This document shows positions 25,472 through 34,105 of a DNA stretch of 49,585 bases, piece by piece. The position numbers and the translations under genes were made by a program. This stretch comes from Prolixibacteraceae bacterium UBA6029. GTDB taxonomy: Bacteria; Bacteroidota; Bacteroidia; Bacteroidales; Prolixibacteraceae. The DNA lies in the NCBI GenBank assembly GCA_002429385.1, contig DIZL01000027.1:17177-66761 (forward strand), given 5' to 3'. How positions within the stretch are numbered: position 1 is the stretch's first letter; every line of letters starts with the position of its first letter. The notes under the pieces were generated by a model. That model was given only the letters and a program-made list of their open reading frames with translations, ran no database searches and was not told the origin of the DNA.

Positions 25472-25711
25472 TATTAAAAGATTCGATCTAATTATAGTTG
25501 CCATTTAATTTACTGCCCCTATCAAAATAATATTTCATCATTCTGTCAATAATTCCAAAGGTCAGAAAATAAATTGTATTTTGATCATCAAGGATAAATA
25601 TTTATGATTATTTCTATAATGTTGAGATAGAAAGTTCGTCATTTATTAAATACTGCTCTCGCTCTTCCGGATTACTTCTCAGGATATGTATTCATTTTGT
25701 TCAAAGCGTCC

Positions 25712-25849
25712 GGTTTCGCAAGTTCGCAAGTTCGCAAGTTCGCAACTTTCTTTATTTATGGAATCATCAACTGTTGAAACGGTCTAATTGAACCCTGAAA
25801 AGTAAAAATACGAACTTGCGAACCTGCGAACTTGCGAACTTGCGAAACC
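25712..25849. repeat. Long inverted repeat built of GTTCGCAA octamers
   Basis: Each arm (25712-25747 and 25814-25849) starts GGTTTCGCAA or its complement and contains four tandem octamers GTTCGCAA. The arms match at 34 of 36 positions around a 66-nt AT-rich loop. It would extrude as a cruciform or fold as a long RNA hairpin. It lies between the ATPase-nuclease cluster and yefM-yoeB. Confidence 0.85.
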
Positions 25850-25993
25850 AGCCACTGTTTAACGCAAGATCACTGCTCCCTGCTCCTGGCTCTCGTGCTG
25901 AAGCATAAGAATAATCTAAAGGCCTTGGCACTCCCGACGTATCAAACCCGGCATGTGCAGATTGCCTGTCAGCAAGGGCATGCAAATAAGCGC

Positions 25994-26013
25994 CCCCGAG
26001 TACCCGGGATTCG
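25994..26013 (+). repeat. Direct repeat flanking the yefM-yoeB module, left copy
   Basis: CCCCGAGTACCCGGGATTCG resembles the copy at 26743-26763 (CCCCGATTACCCGGG, then GGTTCG) with two substitutions and one extra G. They bracket the toxin-antitoxin genes in the same orientation. Confidence 0.4.
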
Positions 26014-26119
26014 TGGGATTCGATTTCATTAGTCCAGGCACGACAAAAAGCCCTGCATGTATGCAGTGGCTAGTGAACGTTACTTTCTGATTATATTGAA
26101 TGTAGGGACGCTGTAGTTT

Positions 26120-26374
26120 TCAGTAGTGATACCTACATTGAGCAATATACAAAACATCATTCTCAACTTTATACACAAACCGGTGTTCGCCGGTGATCCT
26201 CCTGGACCAAAAGCCCGAAAGATTTTGCTTTAATGCTTCAGGCTTGCCGGTTCCCTCAAATGGAGTACGCTGACATTCTTTAATCAGTGAATTGATTTTA
26301 CGGAGTACTTTTTTATCTGTATCAATCCAATACTGATAATCTTCCCATGCTGCTTTATCCCAGAATAAATCCAT
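26120..26374 (-). CDS. yoeB: YoeB family mRNA interferase toxin
   Basis: An 84-aa protein, exactly the length of E. coli YoeB. The catalytic set lies at the same numbers as in YoeB: E46 (GKPE), R65 (GEHR), H83 and Y84 (RYHY at the C-terminus). Other family marks are DLFWDKAAWEDYQYW at the start, TPFEGTGKPE, and SGFWSRRI. It is a ribosome-dependent RNase that cuts mRNA near the start codon when YefM is degraded. The start is two bases past the antitoxin stop. All active-site residues are present, so it should be active. Confidence 0.95.
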   Translation of the reverse strand: MDLFWDKAAWEDYQYWIDTDKKVLRKINSLIKECQRTPFEGTGKPEALKQNLSGFWSRRITGEHRFVYKVENDVLYIAQCRYHY

Positions 26375-26376
26375 GA

Positions 26377-26634
26377 TTACTCTTCAACAAGGGGGCGTTT
26401 CTGTAAATTTCGCCTGGCATTAATATTGTCAACCGCACCTTCAAGCCGTTGTCGGTTTTCTTTGCTTTGCAGAAGATGCAAAGTTTCTTCTATCGCGTTG
26501 TATTCATTGAGCGACATCATTACAATACTTTTACCCTTGGTCCGGTGTACAATCAACAATTCCGCATTATCAGTCACTATATCCAGGTTAGCCTTTAAAT
26601 TTTGTCTTAGTTCTGAATAATTTACTGCTTTCAT
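26377..26634 (-). CDS. yefM: YefM family antitoxin
   Basis: An 85-aa protein starting at the ATG at 26634; the longer frame starts with TTG. The N-terminal Phd/YefM domain reads KAVNYSELRQNLKANLD, with VHRTKGKSIVMMSLNEYNAIEET as the dimer and DNA-binding region, and the charged C-terminal tail (KENRQRLEGAVDNINARRN) wraps the toxin. It neutralises YoeB and represses its own operon, and a TGTACA palindrome just upstream is the likely operator. It lies two bases before yoeB. Confidence 0.94.
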   Translation of the reverse strand: MKAVNYSELRQNLKANLDIVTDNAELLIVHRTKGKSIVMMSLNEYNAIEETLHLLQSKENRQRLEGAVDNINARRNLQKRPLVEE

Positions 26635-26670
26635 AAGTACGTGCGTTATTTTGTACAAAAATAAGTACTT
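26635..26670 (-). promoter_or_regulatory. Candidate YefM operator
   Basis: A TGTACA hexamer (26652-26657) is bracketed by AAGTAC (26635-26640) and its inverse GTACTT (26665-26670), immediately upstream of the yefM start. TGTACA is the known YefM core in E. coli, so the same autorepression may apply. Confidence 0.6.
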
Positions 26671-26742
26671 TATTTGTGTTTTGCTTCCTATTACACAACT
26701 TTTTTAATCTTTAATTTTCTCAACCGCCATTCGGGAGATTTA

Positions 26743-26763
26743 CCCCGATTACCCGGGGGTTCG
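26743..26763 (+). repeat. Direct repeat flanking the yefM-yoeB module, right copy
   Basis: Related to 25994-26013; both contain CCCCGA and TACCCGGG. Confidence 0.4.
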
Positions 26764-26780
26764 CATCAACCGGATCAGAT

Positions 26781-29027
26781 CTATTTCAGAATCGTCTGAA
26801 ACTTGCTGATTTCAGGATTTCCCGGGTCTATTTTCTTCAATTGTGCAAATGCGTTTTTTGCTTCATCCCGATGACTTGTTGCCAAACCGGTCACAATAAA
26901 ATAATTAAGAAATTGGGCATCAAATTTAAATTCAGGATAAGCTTTCAGCAGATATTCATGCGATTTTTCGTAATCACCTTTTTGTGAATAAAGAATCCCC
27001 AGCATTCGGTAAACGACTGCCGTTTCTTCTATTTCGAGTGAACTGAGCAGCAAATCGATAGCTTTATTCGTATCTTTTCGCCCTATGCAACCCTGAGCCT
27101 CATCAACTATCTCTTTTACAGGCAATGGAATGTAATTCGGATAGGTATATGTTCTTTCCGGAACCGGAATGCCTTGGTTATGATTCTGTTTTCTGAAATA
27201 CGAAAGAATTTCATTTCCTTCTGAAGCACGATTCAAATAGTTCAATATTTGATATATTTTGATCAATGTCTTTTGTTTTTGCTGCGCATCCGCATATAAC
27301 TGTGCCTTCTGGAAATGTAGTAATGCAGCTTCCTGGTCATTTTTTATCATGCAGATTTCACCGGCACGGTAATGAGCATAAAAGCTTTCATTATCATTCT
27401 CGGTCGATCGTTCAAAAAAGTGAAGAGCCCGGGGAAGATCATTCATTTTCAGTAAACAGTCGGCAGCTTTTCTGAAATAGGGACTATAATACGGGCACAT
27501 TTCAGTTAAGCTGTTATACTCCTTATATTCATTGAAAATATCACTGTTTTTCTCATACCATTTGGCAAGTTGCTCATGTGCCTGTGTTAATGTGATTGTT
27601 TGTTTGGCCATTACCGTAAATGCAAGCGAATCAGCTTTACCTGTTGGTTTGTATATTTGCCTGTAATCAGTATAGTTTTTGGATTCATCTACAAATGGCC
27701 AATGATATTCCAGATTGGTTATCCGGTGTTTCCCAATCAAAAAATCAAGATTAGAATACCCGTAGTCTTTAATAAAGTTTTTGTAACTCTTTTCCGTAGT
27801 CAAATTAATAGCTGAAGCAATCAATTTTGATCTGGTAATTTCCTTATAAAACGACTCTGACAATAGGAATGCCCCGGGAATATTCGGATGCAAATGTTCA
27901 GTCATTAAATTTTCACCTACAATTCCGTTGGGAGAATTAGAATTGAAAAGATCTGATGTAGGAACAAAATGTACCTGATATTTGCCAGCTAGTTTCTGAA
28001 TGATACTATTGATGTCAGATGAAGCCCTGAAGCGGATACAATCGTAATCGCGTGCCAGAATATAGTTTTCTTTTGCCTTTTGAATATTACCCTGCGCTTC
28101 CAGTTTTTTAGCCATCGTATAATATTCGTCAGCGCCTTTTAATCCGTTAGAAGGTATCGATTTAAAAGGTTTGATATCATGCAAATTGCTTACCTGATCA
28201 CTTATGAATATGGGTACATTTTTCTTTTTAGCTAATGATAAAATGCGGTCGAGGTTTTGCTCAAAATTATTTATTCCTTCCTTATACAAATTACTGCCAT
28301 AGACAATATCTGCATTCTTGACTATCTTGCTCATGAGTGTTCCACGTTTCTCTGTGCCTGAATCCATGTGACCCAACATTCCGGCAAGCCTACCTATAGT
28401 ATTAACTGTAAGCTGATAAACCTTGAAATTCAGCATATACAAGTGTATTCGGATCATTGTCGGACTATGGAAGGCAGCTTCATTCGATCCTGCGCCAAAA
28501 GCGCCATAAAATTCATTGTGCCCGTCGTAAATAAGTATTGCATCAGGATTTTCATCGAGAATCTGTGGCATGAAATCGGCCAGTGTAAAACTATTGATGG
28601 CAGTTATGGCGGTATTTACTATTTCAAACTTTTTATCCGGATAGGCATCGCGAAGGCGTTCTTTCAATATCCGGGAAAACGCGAGGTTATTATCATACGG
28701 AAAACCAACAACCGAAGAGCTTCCCATTGTAAAAATACGAAACACATCTGCGGGTTTCTTCTTCAAAAACATATCCTTGAGCGGGGTGGAATAGGCATAC
28801 TTTTGAAAATATTTCTTCCCGATATCAGGATTCACTATGTAGTAGTTTTCGAATCCCTTTTCGGGGTGATTAATAAAAAGTGAAAAGTTATCTCCATATC
28901 CTGAAATTCTCAAAATCAATTCAAACAAAATCAGAAATACCAATGGCAACAGGACTGAAATAATACTGAAAGTCACTCGTCTGACCTTTGATAATTGATT
29001 GATTGGTTTAGATTTAACATTTTTCAT
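26781..29027 (-). CDS. Membrane-anchored SGNH/GDSL hydrolase with C-terminal TPR repeats
   Basis: A 748-aa protein starting at the ATG at 29027 (the longer frame begins with TTG). One N-terminal membrane helix (about 18-38) anchors it with the bulk outside the cytoplasm. SGNH blocks are present: MGSSSVVG (serine 104), an oxyanion-type N in YDGHNEFYG (N171), and the catalytic His in TEHLHPN (near 385). The last third has TPR-like helix pairs (ALHFFERSTENDNESFYAHY, AALLHFQKAQLYADA). It is probably an esterase or O-acyl-transfer enzyme acting on a surface glycan or secreted molecule. It is last in the four-gene cassette with the carbamoyltransferase (54-bp gap). Confidence 0.85.
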   Translation of the reverse strand: MKNVKSKPINQLSKVRRVTFSIISVLLPLVFLILFELILRISGYGDNFSLFINHPEKGFENYYIVNPDIGKKYFQKYAYSTPLKDMFLKKKPADVFRIFTMGSSSVVGFPYDNNLAFSRILKERLRDAYPDKKFEIVNTAITAINSFTLADFMPQILDENPDAILIYDGHNEFYGAFGAGSNEAAFHSPTMIRIHLYMLNFKVYQLTVNTIGRLAGMLGHMDSGTEKRGTLMSKIVKNADIVYGSNLYKEGINNFEQNLDRILSLAKKKNVPIFISDQVSNLHDIKPFKSIPSNGLKGADEYYTMAKKLEAQGNIQKAKENYILARDYDCIRFRASSDINSIIQKLAGKYQVHFVPTSDLFNSNSPNGIVGENLMTEHLHPNIPGAFLLSESFYKEITRSKLIASAINLTTEKSYKNFIKDYGYSNLDFLIGKHRITNLEYHWPFVDESKNYTDYRQIYKPTGKADSLAFTVMAKQTITLTQAHEQLAKWYEKNSDIFNEYKEYNSLTEMCPYYSPYFRKAADCLLKMNDLPRALHFFERSTENDNESFYAHYRAGEICMIKNDQEAALLHFQKAQLYADAQQKQKTLIKIYQILNYLNRASEGNEILSYFRKQNHNQGIPVPERTYTYPNYIPLPVKEIVDEAQGCIGRKDTNKAIDLLLSSLEIEETAVVYRMLGILYSQKGDYEKSHEYLLKAYPEFKFDAQFLNYFIVTGLATSHRDEAKNAFAQLKKIDPGNPEISKFQTILK

Positions 29028-29081
29028 GATAATGGAAATGATGATTAAATTCAAATAACATTTGGAACAATCCAAATATAG

Positions 29082-30941
29082 CTAATCCGCACTAAATTGG
29101 TAGTTCCTTGCAAATTCAGTTTTGAGATGCATCAATTGCGCTTTATCAAATACAAAATCATTCAGTACAAGGTAATCGATTTCAGTATTCATAAAACACC
29201 GAAAGGCATCAAAGGGTGAGCAAACAATTGGCTCACCGCGAACATTAAAGCTGGTATTTATAATAATGCCATAACCGGTAAGCTTTTTAAACTCGCTGAT
29301 TACAGCCCAGAAACGCTCATTGGTCGATTTGCTCACAGTTTGTACACGGGCTGAATAGTCGATATGTGTTATAGCGGGGACATCAGAACGCTCGAAATAC
29401 AAACGGCTGTACATATCCCCGTCCTGATGGTTTGCAGGCAGTTTCCGACATCTTTGGGAAAGCACAGGTATCACCAAAAGCATATAGGGAGAAGTCCCGG
29501 TAAACGCACAAAACTCGCCAATATCTTCTTCCAGGATGGCAGGGGCAAAAGGTCGGAAACTTTCACGAAACTTGATTTTCAGATTCATCTTTTTCTGCAT
29601 TTCAGGATTACGTGCATCACCTATAATGCTTCGGTTTCCGAGTGCACGCGGCCCAAATTCCATGCGACCCTGAAACCAACCGATTACATTGCCTGAGTTA
29701 ATGAGTGATGCTGTATGTTTGGCAAGTTCATCTGTGTTCCCGAAATGAGTATGCGTGATTTCGTAACGATGAATGAGTTTAAGAATTTCCCGATCCGTAT
29801 AGGCTGGCCCTAAATATGAGCCCTGCATCGAATCAGTTGGATCAACAATCCTTTGATGGTCCAAATATTGATACCAGACCGCCAGAGCGGCACCTAATGA
29901 GCCCCCGGCATCGCCTGCAGCAGGTTGTATCCACATTTTATCGAACAGACCGCTTTCGTATATTTTCCCGTTTGACACACAGTTCAGGGCAACACCACCA
30001 GCCATCACCAAGTTATTGCAACCGGTAAGTTGTTTAGCTGTATTGGCCAGTTTCAACACAATTTCATCTGTTACCTCCTGGATTGCAAGGGCCATATCCA
30101 TATAAGGCCGGGTAATTTCACTTTCCTCGTTCCGTCGCTTCAAACCAAACAATTCCTCCCATTTCCTATTGTTGCACATGGTAAGACCGGTGGCAAAGCT
30201 GAAATATTTCATATTCAGCAACAACGAACCATCAGGACGCAGATCAATCAGTTGAGTTAAAATTAATTCCTTGTACTTTTCTACCTGATCTGAGCCGGAA
30301 ATACCATAAGGAGCAAGACCCATCAATTTATATTCGCCGCTGTTTACGCGGAAACCACAATAAGACGTAAACGACGAGTATAATAGGCCCAGTGAATGAG
30401 GAAAATGCAGTTCCTTAAGTATTGTAATCTGATTATCCTTCCCGTGTGAAATGGTTGTCGTGGCCCATTCGCCTACTCCATCAATGGTAAGAATGGCTGC
30501 TTCCTCAAAGGGAGAAGGATAAAACGCACTGGCCGCATGCGAAAGATGATGCTCCGCGAAGAGAATGGGAATTTTATTCGTTAACCCAATTGCTTTTAAT
30601 TGTTTCCTGATCAGGCTTTTCATGAAAAGCTTATCTTTAAGCCATACGGGCATGGCATTGATAAAACTTACCAAACCCTTTGGTGCAAAAGCGTGATAAG
30701 TTTCAAGTAACCGTTCAAATTTAATAAATGGCTTATCGTAGAATACAACACATTCCAAATCATTAGCATCAATTCCTGCTTCCTCCAGACAATACTGAAT
30801 CGCATTTAACGGAAAACTTTCGTCATTCTTCTTACGCGTGAAACGTTCTTCCTGAGCAGCAGCAATGATTCTACCATTCCATACCAATGTGGCAGCGCTG
30901 TCATGATAAAAAGCGGAAATTCCTAAAACAGCCTTCTCCAT
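29082..30941 (-). CDS. Carbamoyltransferase, NodU/CmcH family
   Basis: A 619-aa protein of standard length for the family. It starts AVLGISAFYHDSAATLV (H13-D14-S-A-A motif). The metal-binding LFAEHHLSHAASAF motif (H131, H132, H135), the ASKHA-type ATPase core with GVGEWATTT and NSGEYKLMGLAPYG, and the C-terminal YrdC-like domain block (MEFGPRALGNRSII and INTSFNVRGEPIVCSPFDAF) are present. These enzymes use carbamoyl phosphate and ATP to carbamoylate hydroxyl groups of sugars, antibiotics or toxins in the cytosol. It is three bases downstream of the DUF5989-like gene, with SxtJ and the SGNH enzyme flanking. The acceptor is unknown. Confidence 0.95.
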   Translation of the reverse strand: MEKAVLGISAFYHDSAATLVWNGRIIAAAQEERFTRKKNDESFPLNAIQYCLEEAGIDANDLECVVFYDKPFIKFERLLETYHAFAPKGLVSFINAMPVWLKDKLFMKSLIRKQLKAIGLTNKIPILFAEHHLSHAASAFYPSPFEEAAILTIDGVGEWATTTISHGKDNQITILKELHFPHSLGLLYSSFTSYCGFRVNSGEYKLMGLAPYGISGSDQVEKYKELILTQLIDLRPDGSLLLNMKYFSFATGLTMCNNRKWEELFGLKRRNEESEITRPYMDMALAIQEVTDEIVLKLANTAKQLTGCNNLVMAGGVALNCVSNGKIYESGLFDKMWIQPAAGDAGGSLGAALAVWYQYLDHQRIVDPTDSMQGSYLGPAYTDREILKLIHRYEITHTHFGNTDELAKHTASLINSGNVIGWFQGRMEFGPRALGNRSIIGDARNPEMQKKMNLKIKFRESFRPFAPAILEEDIGEFCAFTGTSPYMLLVIPVLSQRCRKLPANHQDGDMYSRLYFERSDVPAITHIDYSARVQTVSKSTNERFWAVISEFKKLTGYGIIINTSFNVRGEPIVCSPFDAFRCFMNTEIDYLVLNDFVFDKAQLMHLKTEFARNYQFSAD

Positions 30942-30944
30942 AGA

Positions 30945-31094
30945 TTAAAATATACTGTAAATAAAAGGAGCAATGGCTGTTCCGGCCGTAAAGACAATGA
31001 TTAAAGTAAAAAAAAGCAGTATAATGATTAATGGCAACATCCAGAATTTCTTACGTACTTTTAAAAACTGCCATAATTCTTTTATAAATTCCAT
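30945..31094 (-). CDS. DUF5989-like single-pass membrane micro-protein
   Basis: A 49-aa ORF starting MEFIKELWQFLKVRKKFWML, then one strongly hydrophobic helix (PLIIILLFFTLIIVFTAG) and a short tail ending APFIYSIF. This matches DUF5989, a micro-protein family usually found between SxtJ and a NodU/CmcH carbamoyltransferase. It is three bases from the carbamoyltransferase start and 17 from the SxtJ stop, so the genes are one operon. It may help anchor the carbamoyltransferase at the membrane; this is inferred from conserved order. Confidence 0.85.
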   Translation of the reverse strand: MEFIKELWQFLKVRKKFWMLPLIIILLFFTLIIVFTAGTAIAPFIYSIF

Positions 31095-31111
31095 GTGGAT
31101 GAGTTGTTTAG

Positions 31112-31498
31112 TTAATAAGGCATGCTTAAGTCAGACTTTGTAAAAGTATGATTACGCTCTGTAAATACAGAACCTGAATCCTTTTTAAATTCCTTCAATC
31201 GAAGAGTATCTTTGCCCAATGCTTTACGGATAAGGGCAACAGGACAGACAAATAAAAAGAAGATTGCTGTTATAAGTATTTTCGAAATAACCTTCCCAAG
31301 CAAATCAGAAATGTTTAGCCAAATAAAGGTAAAGGGATATATTATTACAGGGGAAATGAGCAAAACCACCACTTCTGCAATTGCAATCCTGAATACAAGG
31401 TGATTATCTAACCACAATCCGACGATTAAGATTAGAAGCAGCAATGCTAATCCCGAATCAGTATGTTCCTTTTTTGAAAAGCTCGTTTTTAAGTGCAT
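31112..31498 (-). CDS. SxtJ-like membrane protein
   Basis: A 128-aa protein starting at the ATG at 31498 (the longer frame begins with TTG). There are two hydrophobic stretches in the first half (LALLLLILIVGLWLDNHLVF, then IAIAEVVVLLISPVIIYPF), a third near 85-105, and a charged cytosolic tail. The pattern matches SxtJ, named from saxitoxin clusters but widespread beside carbamoyltransferases. It is first in the four-gene cassette. Biochemical role is unknown. Confidence 0.75.
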   Translation of the reverse strand: MHLKTSFSKKEHTDSGLALLLLILIVGLWLDNHLVFRIAIAEVVVLLISPVIIYPFTFIWLNISDLLGKVISKILITAIFFLFVCPVALIRKALGKDTLRLKEFKKDSGSVFTERNHTFTKSDLSMPY

Positions 31499-31540
31499 CT
31501 GTTTGAATAAAGGATCAAAGTTTGACGGTAAATATACCAA

Positions 31541-32043
31541 ATATGTCTCTAATTTTCATATCCTAATTGGATGAAAGTTGGTAATGAACAAACCACTGAA
31601 AATTATAGATATGGTTCATCAATAGAATAAAAATCTATTATTCAAAACTGTTTTACGATTTACGCGACTTACGCAAGGTCCACATGTCCTGCGCGTTTGT
31701 AGTAAGGAGCTCCGAAAACATTAAAACAAAGAAATGACACCTAACCCACTTGACACAAAGATGTATAAAATGTTGAATATTAAACAAATATTCTATTGGA
31801 ATACTATCTTTCAGAACAGATGCTTATCTATTCTTATAAGAATTGAGAGGAGATATTTTTCTGTTTATCCAGCATTGAGAAATGGTAAAAGGGCAGAACT
31901 TGCGGAAGTCGCGGAACGTGCAGTTGTAATGCTATCTTACAGTTAAAACAAAAGTGTTGGTTTCTATTTACTCCAATATGTTGATAAAAAAATAGCCTTG
32001 CGGGACCTGCAAGGCTATTTTTATCATTGTACTATTTCAAAAA
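31541..32043. other. Intergenic region with a distant inverted repeat
   Basis: Holds the pair TTACGCGACTTACGCAAG (31660-31677) and its diverged complement at 31899-31916, the hairpin terminator near 31987-32020, and no supported gene. Confidence 0.5.
31987..32020 (-). terminator. Intrinsic terminator of the CBM9-like gene A
   Basis: A stem AATAGCCTTGC (31991-32001) with its complement at 32009-32019 and a 7-nt loop, followed on the minus strand by seven T. It is 24 bp past the stop at 32044. Confidence 0.8.
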
Positions 32044-33795
32044 CTACTTAATGAATTTCTGACAGGTTCCATTGCTTAGTTTGACGAAATACAGGCCTTT
32101 TCCCAGGCTGCTAACATTAAACTTAGCAATATATCCATTAGCTACTTTTTCAATTAATTTTTGACCAAGAGCATCATAAATAGCAACTTTAGCATTAGCT
32201 GAACTTAATTCGACTGTTAACATATTCGTATTATTAACAGGATTTGGATAAACTTTCATCGAGCTAGAAGTTTTTAACTCTTTGGCAGAAAGAATAAAGT
32301 CACCTTTAGTAACAAGATATACGCTATCAATATAAACTTTTGGAGTAGCCAAACCGAGCATAAAGTTCATTTTCTGAGATGCTGTTGCCAACATATTGGT
32401 AAATGTTACATGCAAATTATATACGGTTGGAGTAGTTGTAAGATCAAATGTCCAATCAGAGGTACCACTCGTAGAAGTTGCGTCTGTTGAAACACCATAT
32501 CTTGGATAACCATTGGCTACATCTTCCATATCTACAGTGAAAGTCCTCGGTGCATCAGCCCATGCTTTAAAACTAAAGACATAATTCGAATCTTTAGCTG
32601 CAAATGGTACATACATCATTTGTGAAAATGTCCAATCCCATGGATTTGCAATAGTTGGAAGAACGGCAACTGAAGGATTTGTACATTCAGCAACACCATC
32701 CATAATTACTCCACCACCAAGCCAAAAAGCACTTGGTGTTGTACCGGTTCCTTGTGTGAAATCGCCATCTTTAAGATAACTCACCTCAAAATGAGTGACT
32801 ACCTGGTTACTTATTGTTACTGTAGCTTCATTTGATTCGACAAAGCCGTCAGCTGAAACTGCTTTTACTAAAACAGTACCATTTCTTACTCCTGTAACCA
32901 CACCATTTTTATCAATTGTACCTTCTCCTGTACCACTGGTTATGGTCCACTTGTATTGTTGAGTTGCATCAGCAGGGCTAACCGAAGCGCTAAACTGGAC
33001 TGTTCCGTTATCGGTGGTAATTATCTGCCCGCCTGTAATAGTAATAGCATCAATGGCAATAACAGCTACAGCACCCTGGAAGGTAAGATATCCGGCTTCG
33101 TCCATGTTGGCCCAGTTTTCGGCAGCTGATCCACGGGTTCCATCATTAGACCACACGGCACGTTTACGGCCTAGACCGTCGTTATCATTGTCAGCAATGC
33201 TAACATCAAAACCCATCGTTCCGGTTTTATCAAACACAATTCCATCCTTATTGGGAATTGATTCCCAAGGAACAAAGTATTCAATATTATAAGCCGGATT
33301 TGCAACATTATAGGCATATTGAACAGTACCTCCAGCAACGGCCTGAGTCAAAAGCGATCCATCAAGTTTACCATCGGTAGGGTCTGGCGCAATTTGTTTG
33401 TTTCCACTATTAGCTGTTTGAGCACCAAGACCATCAAGTAAGATGTCATTGGTATCAAAGTAAAGTTCAATCTTATCATACAAGTAATTACCGTTGGTAG
33501 TACCAAACCAGGGATACCAAACGTCGTCATTAACCACACAAAGAATGTACAATCCGTTATCATCCCAAAGGGCTTTCCAGTAAGTTGTACCTTCAGCGCC
33601 TAAAGTGGGCTTCTCTAACTGAAAGGGCAGGATCACATTATTCTGCGCTACAGTTGCCCACACATCGTCAATAACACCATCAATAACCGGTTTAACATCG
33701 CCGGCTTTGGCAATTACTGCTTCCGGCCTTACTGACTGTCCCATGACAAAAGTACAGACACATACGCTTAACAAAAAAGTAAAGAGTTTTTTCAT
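32044..33795 (-). CDS. Secreted CBM9-like/Ig-like protein with T9SS tail, paralogue A
   Basis: A 583-aa protein. The signal peptide is MKKLFTFLLSVCVCTFVMGQ. The order is a CBM9/DOMON-like sugar-binding beta sandwich (about 30-245: VKPVIDGVIDDVWATV, YWKALWDDNGLYILCVVND, YDKIELYFD), a Big_2-type Ig-like domain (about 250-330, SASVSPADATQQYKWTI), a further jelly-roll binding domain (about 340-505) and a T9SS sorting tail (KVYPNPVNNTNMLTVELSS to the end). It is exported by T9SS and attached at the surface, where it should bind glycan. Its paralogue lies upstream with separate control. No catalytic residues are visible. Confidence 0.87.
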   Translation of the reverse strand: MKKLFTFLLSVCVCTFVMGQSVRPEAVIAKAGDVKPVIDGVIDDVWATVAQNNVILPFQLEKPTLGAEGTTYWKALWDDNGLYILCVVNDDVWYPWFGTTNGNYLYDKIELYFDTNDILLDGLGAQTANSGNKQIAPDPTDGKLDGSLLTQAVAGGTVQYAYNVANPAYNIEYFVPWESIPNKDGIVFDKTGTMGFDVSIADNDNDGLGRKRAVWSNDGTRGSAAENWANMDEAGYLTFQGAVAVIAIDAITITGGQIITTDNGTVQFSASVSPADATQQYKWTITSGTGEGTIDKNGVVTGVRNGTVLVKAVSADGFVESNEATVTISNQVVTHFEVSYLKDGDFTQGTGTTPSAFWLGGGVIMDGVAECTNPSVAVLPTIANPWDWTFSQMMYVPFAAKDSNYVFSFKAWADAPRTFTVDMEDVANGYPRYGVSTDATSTSGTSDWTFDLTTTPTVYNLHVTFTNMLATASQKMNFMLGLATPKVYIDSVYLVTKGDFILSAKELKTSSSMKVYPNPVNNTNMLTVELSSANAKVAIYDALGQKLIEKVANGYIAKFNVSSLGKGLYFVKLSNGTCQKFIK

Positions 33796-33836
33796 AGATC
33801 TAAGTTTTAAGTTATTAAATGATTATTAGCCTGTAA

Positions 33837-33866
33837 CAAATATATTATCTTAATTCCGAAATAAAT
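33837..33866 (-). promoter_or_regulatory. Promoter of CBM9-like gene A
   Basis: On the minus strand TATATTTG (33837-33844) matches the Bacteroidota -7 box, 41 bp upstream of the ATG, and is preceded by an AATTAAGATAA run shared with the paralogue's promoter. Confidence 0.6.
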
Positions 33867-34004
33867 ATTTTTTTCTACATTTTTTATTAAATTAAAAGCA
33901 TTTCATTTTCATATTAATTTCGAAACACTTAATATTCTTGTAGAGAAGCATTTTCCCAAATTAATTTTAATATCCGGTAAATTCAGATGAAAAGAAGGCA
34001 ACAA

Positions 34005-34040
34005 AAAGCCTCAAACATTTTTTAAGATGTTTGAGGCTTC
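34005..34040 (-). terminator. Intrinsic terminator of the CBM9-like gene B
   Basis: A perfect 13-bp stem AAGCCTCAAACAT (34006-34018) with its complement (34027-34039) and an 8-nt loop, followed on the minus strand by a T-run. Confidence 0.8.
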
Positions 34041-34105
34041 GTTTATAATAACTATTCAAAGAAATTGACTAGCAATTTCAGAACTAAAAATTCATTTATA
34101 CGAGT

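Larger units (their letters stand above)
25505..26119. other. Repeat-bearing intergenic region
   Basis: These 615 bp hold the 8-mer inverted repeat (25712-25849) and a more GC-rich stretch (25850-26040) with short overlapping frames that show no family resemblance. I see no supported gene. Confidence 0.5.

Noticed and set aside
25767..26032. Overlapping frames on both strands (25767-25985 minus and 25832-26032 plus)
   Set aside because: They overlap the octamer inverted repeat, have biased composition from it, and show no domain or neighbour logic.
31734..31946. 70-aa plus-strand frame
   Set aside because: Contains part of the CGCAA repeat arm, shows no homology or codon pattern, and lies in an otherwise empty gap.
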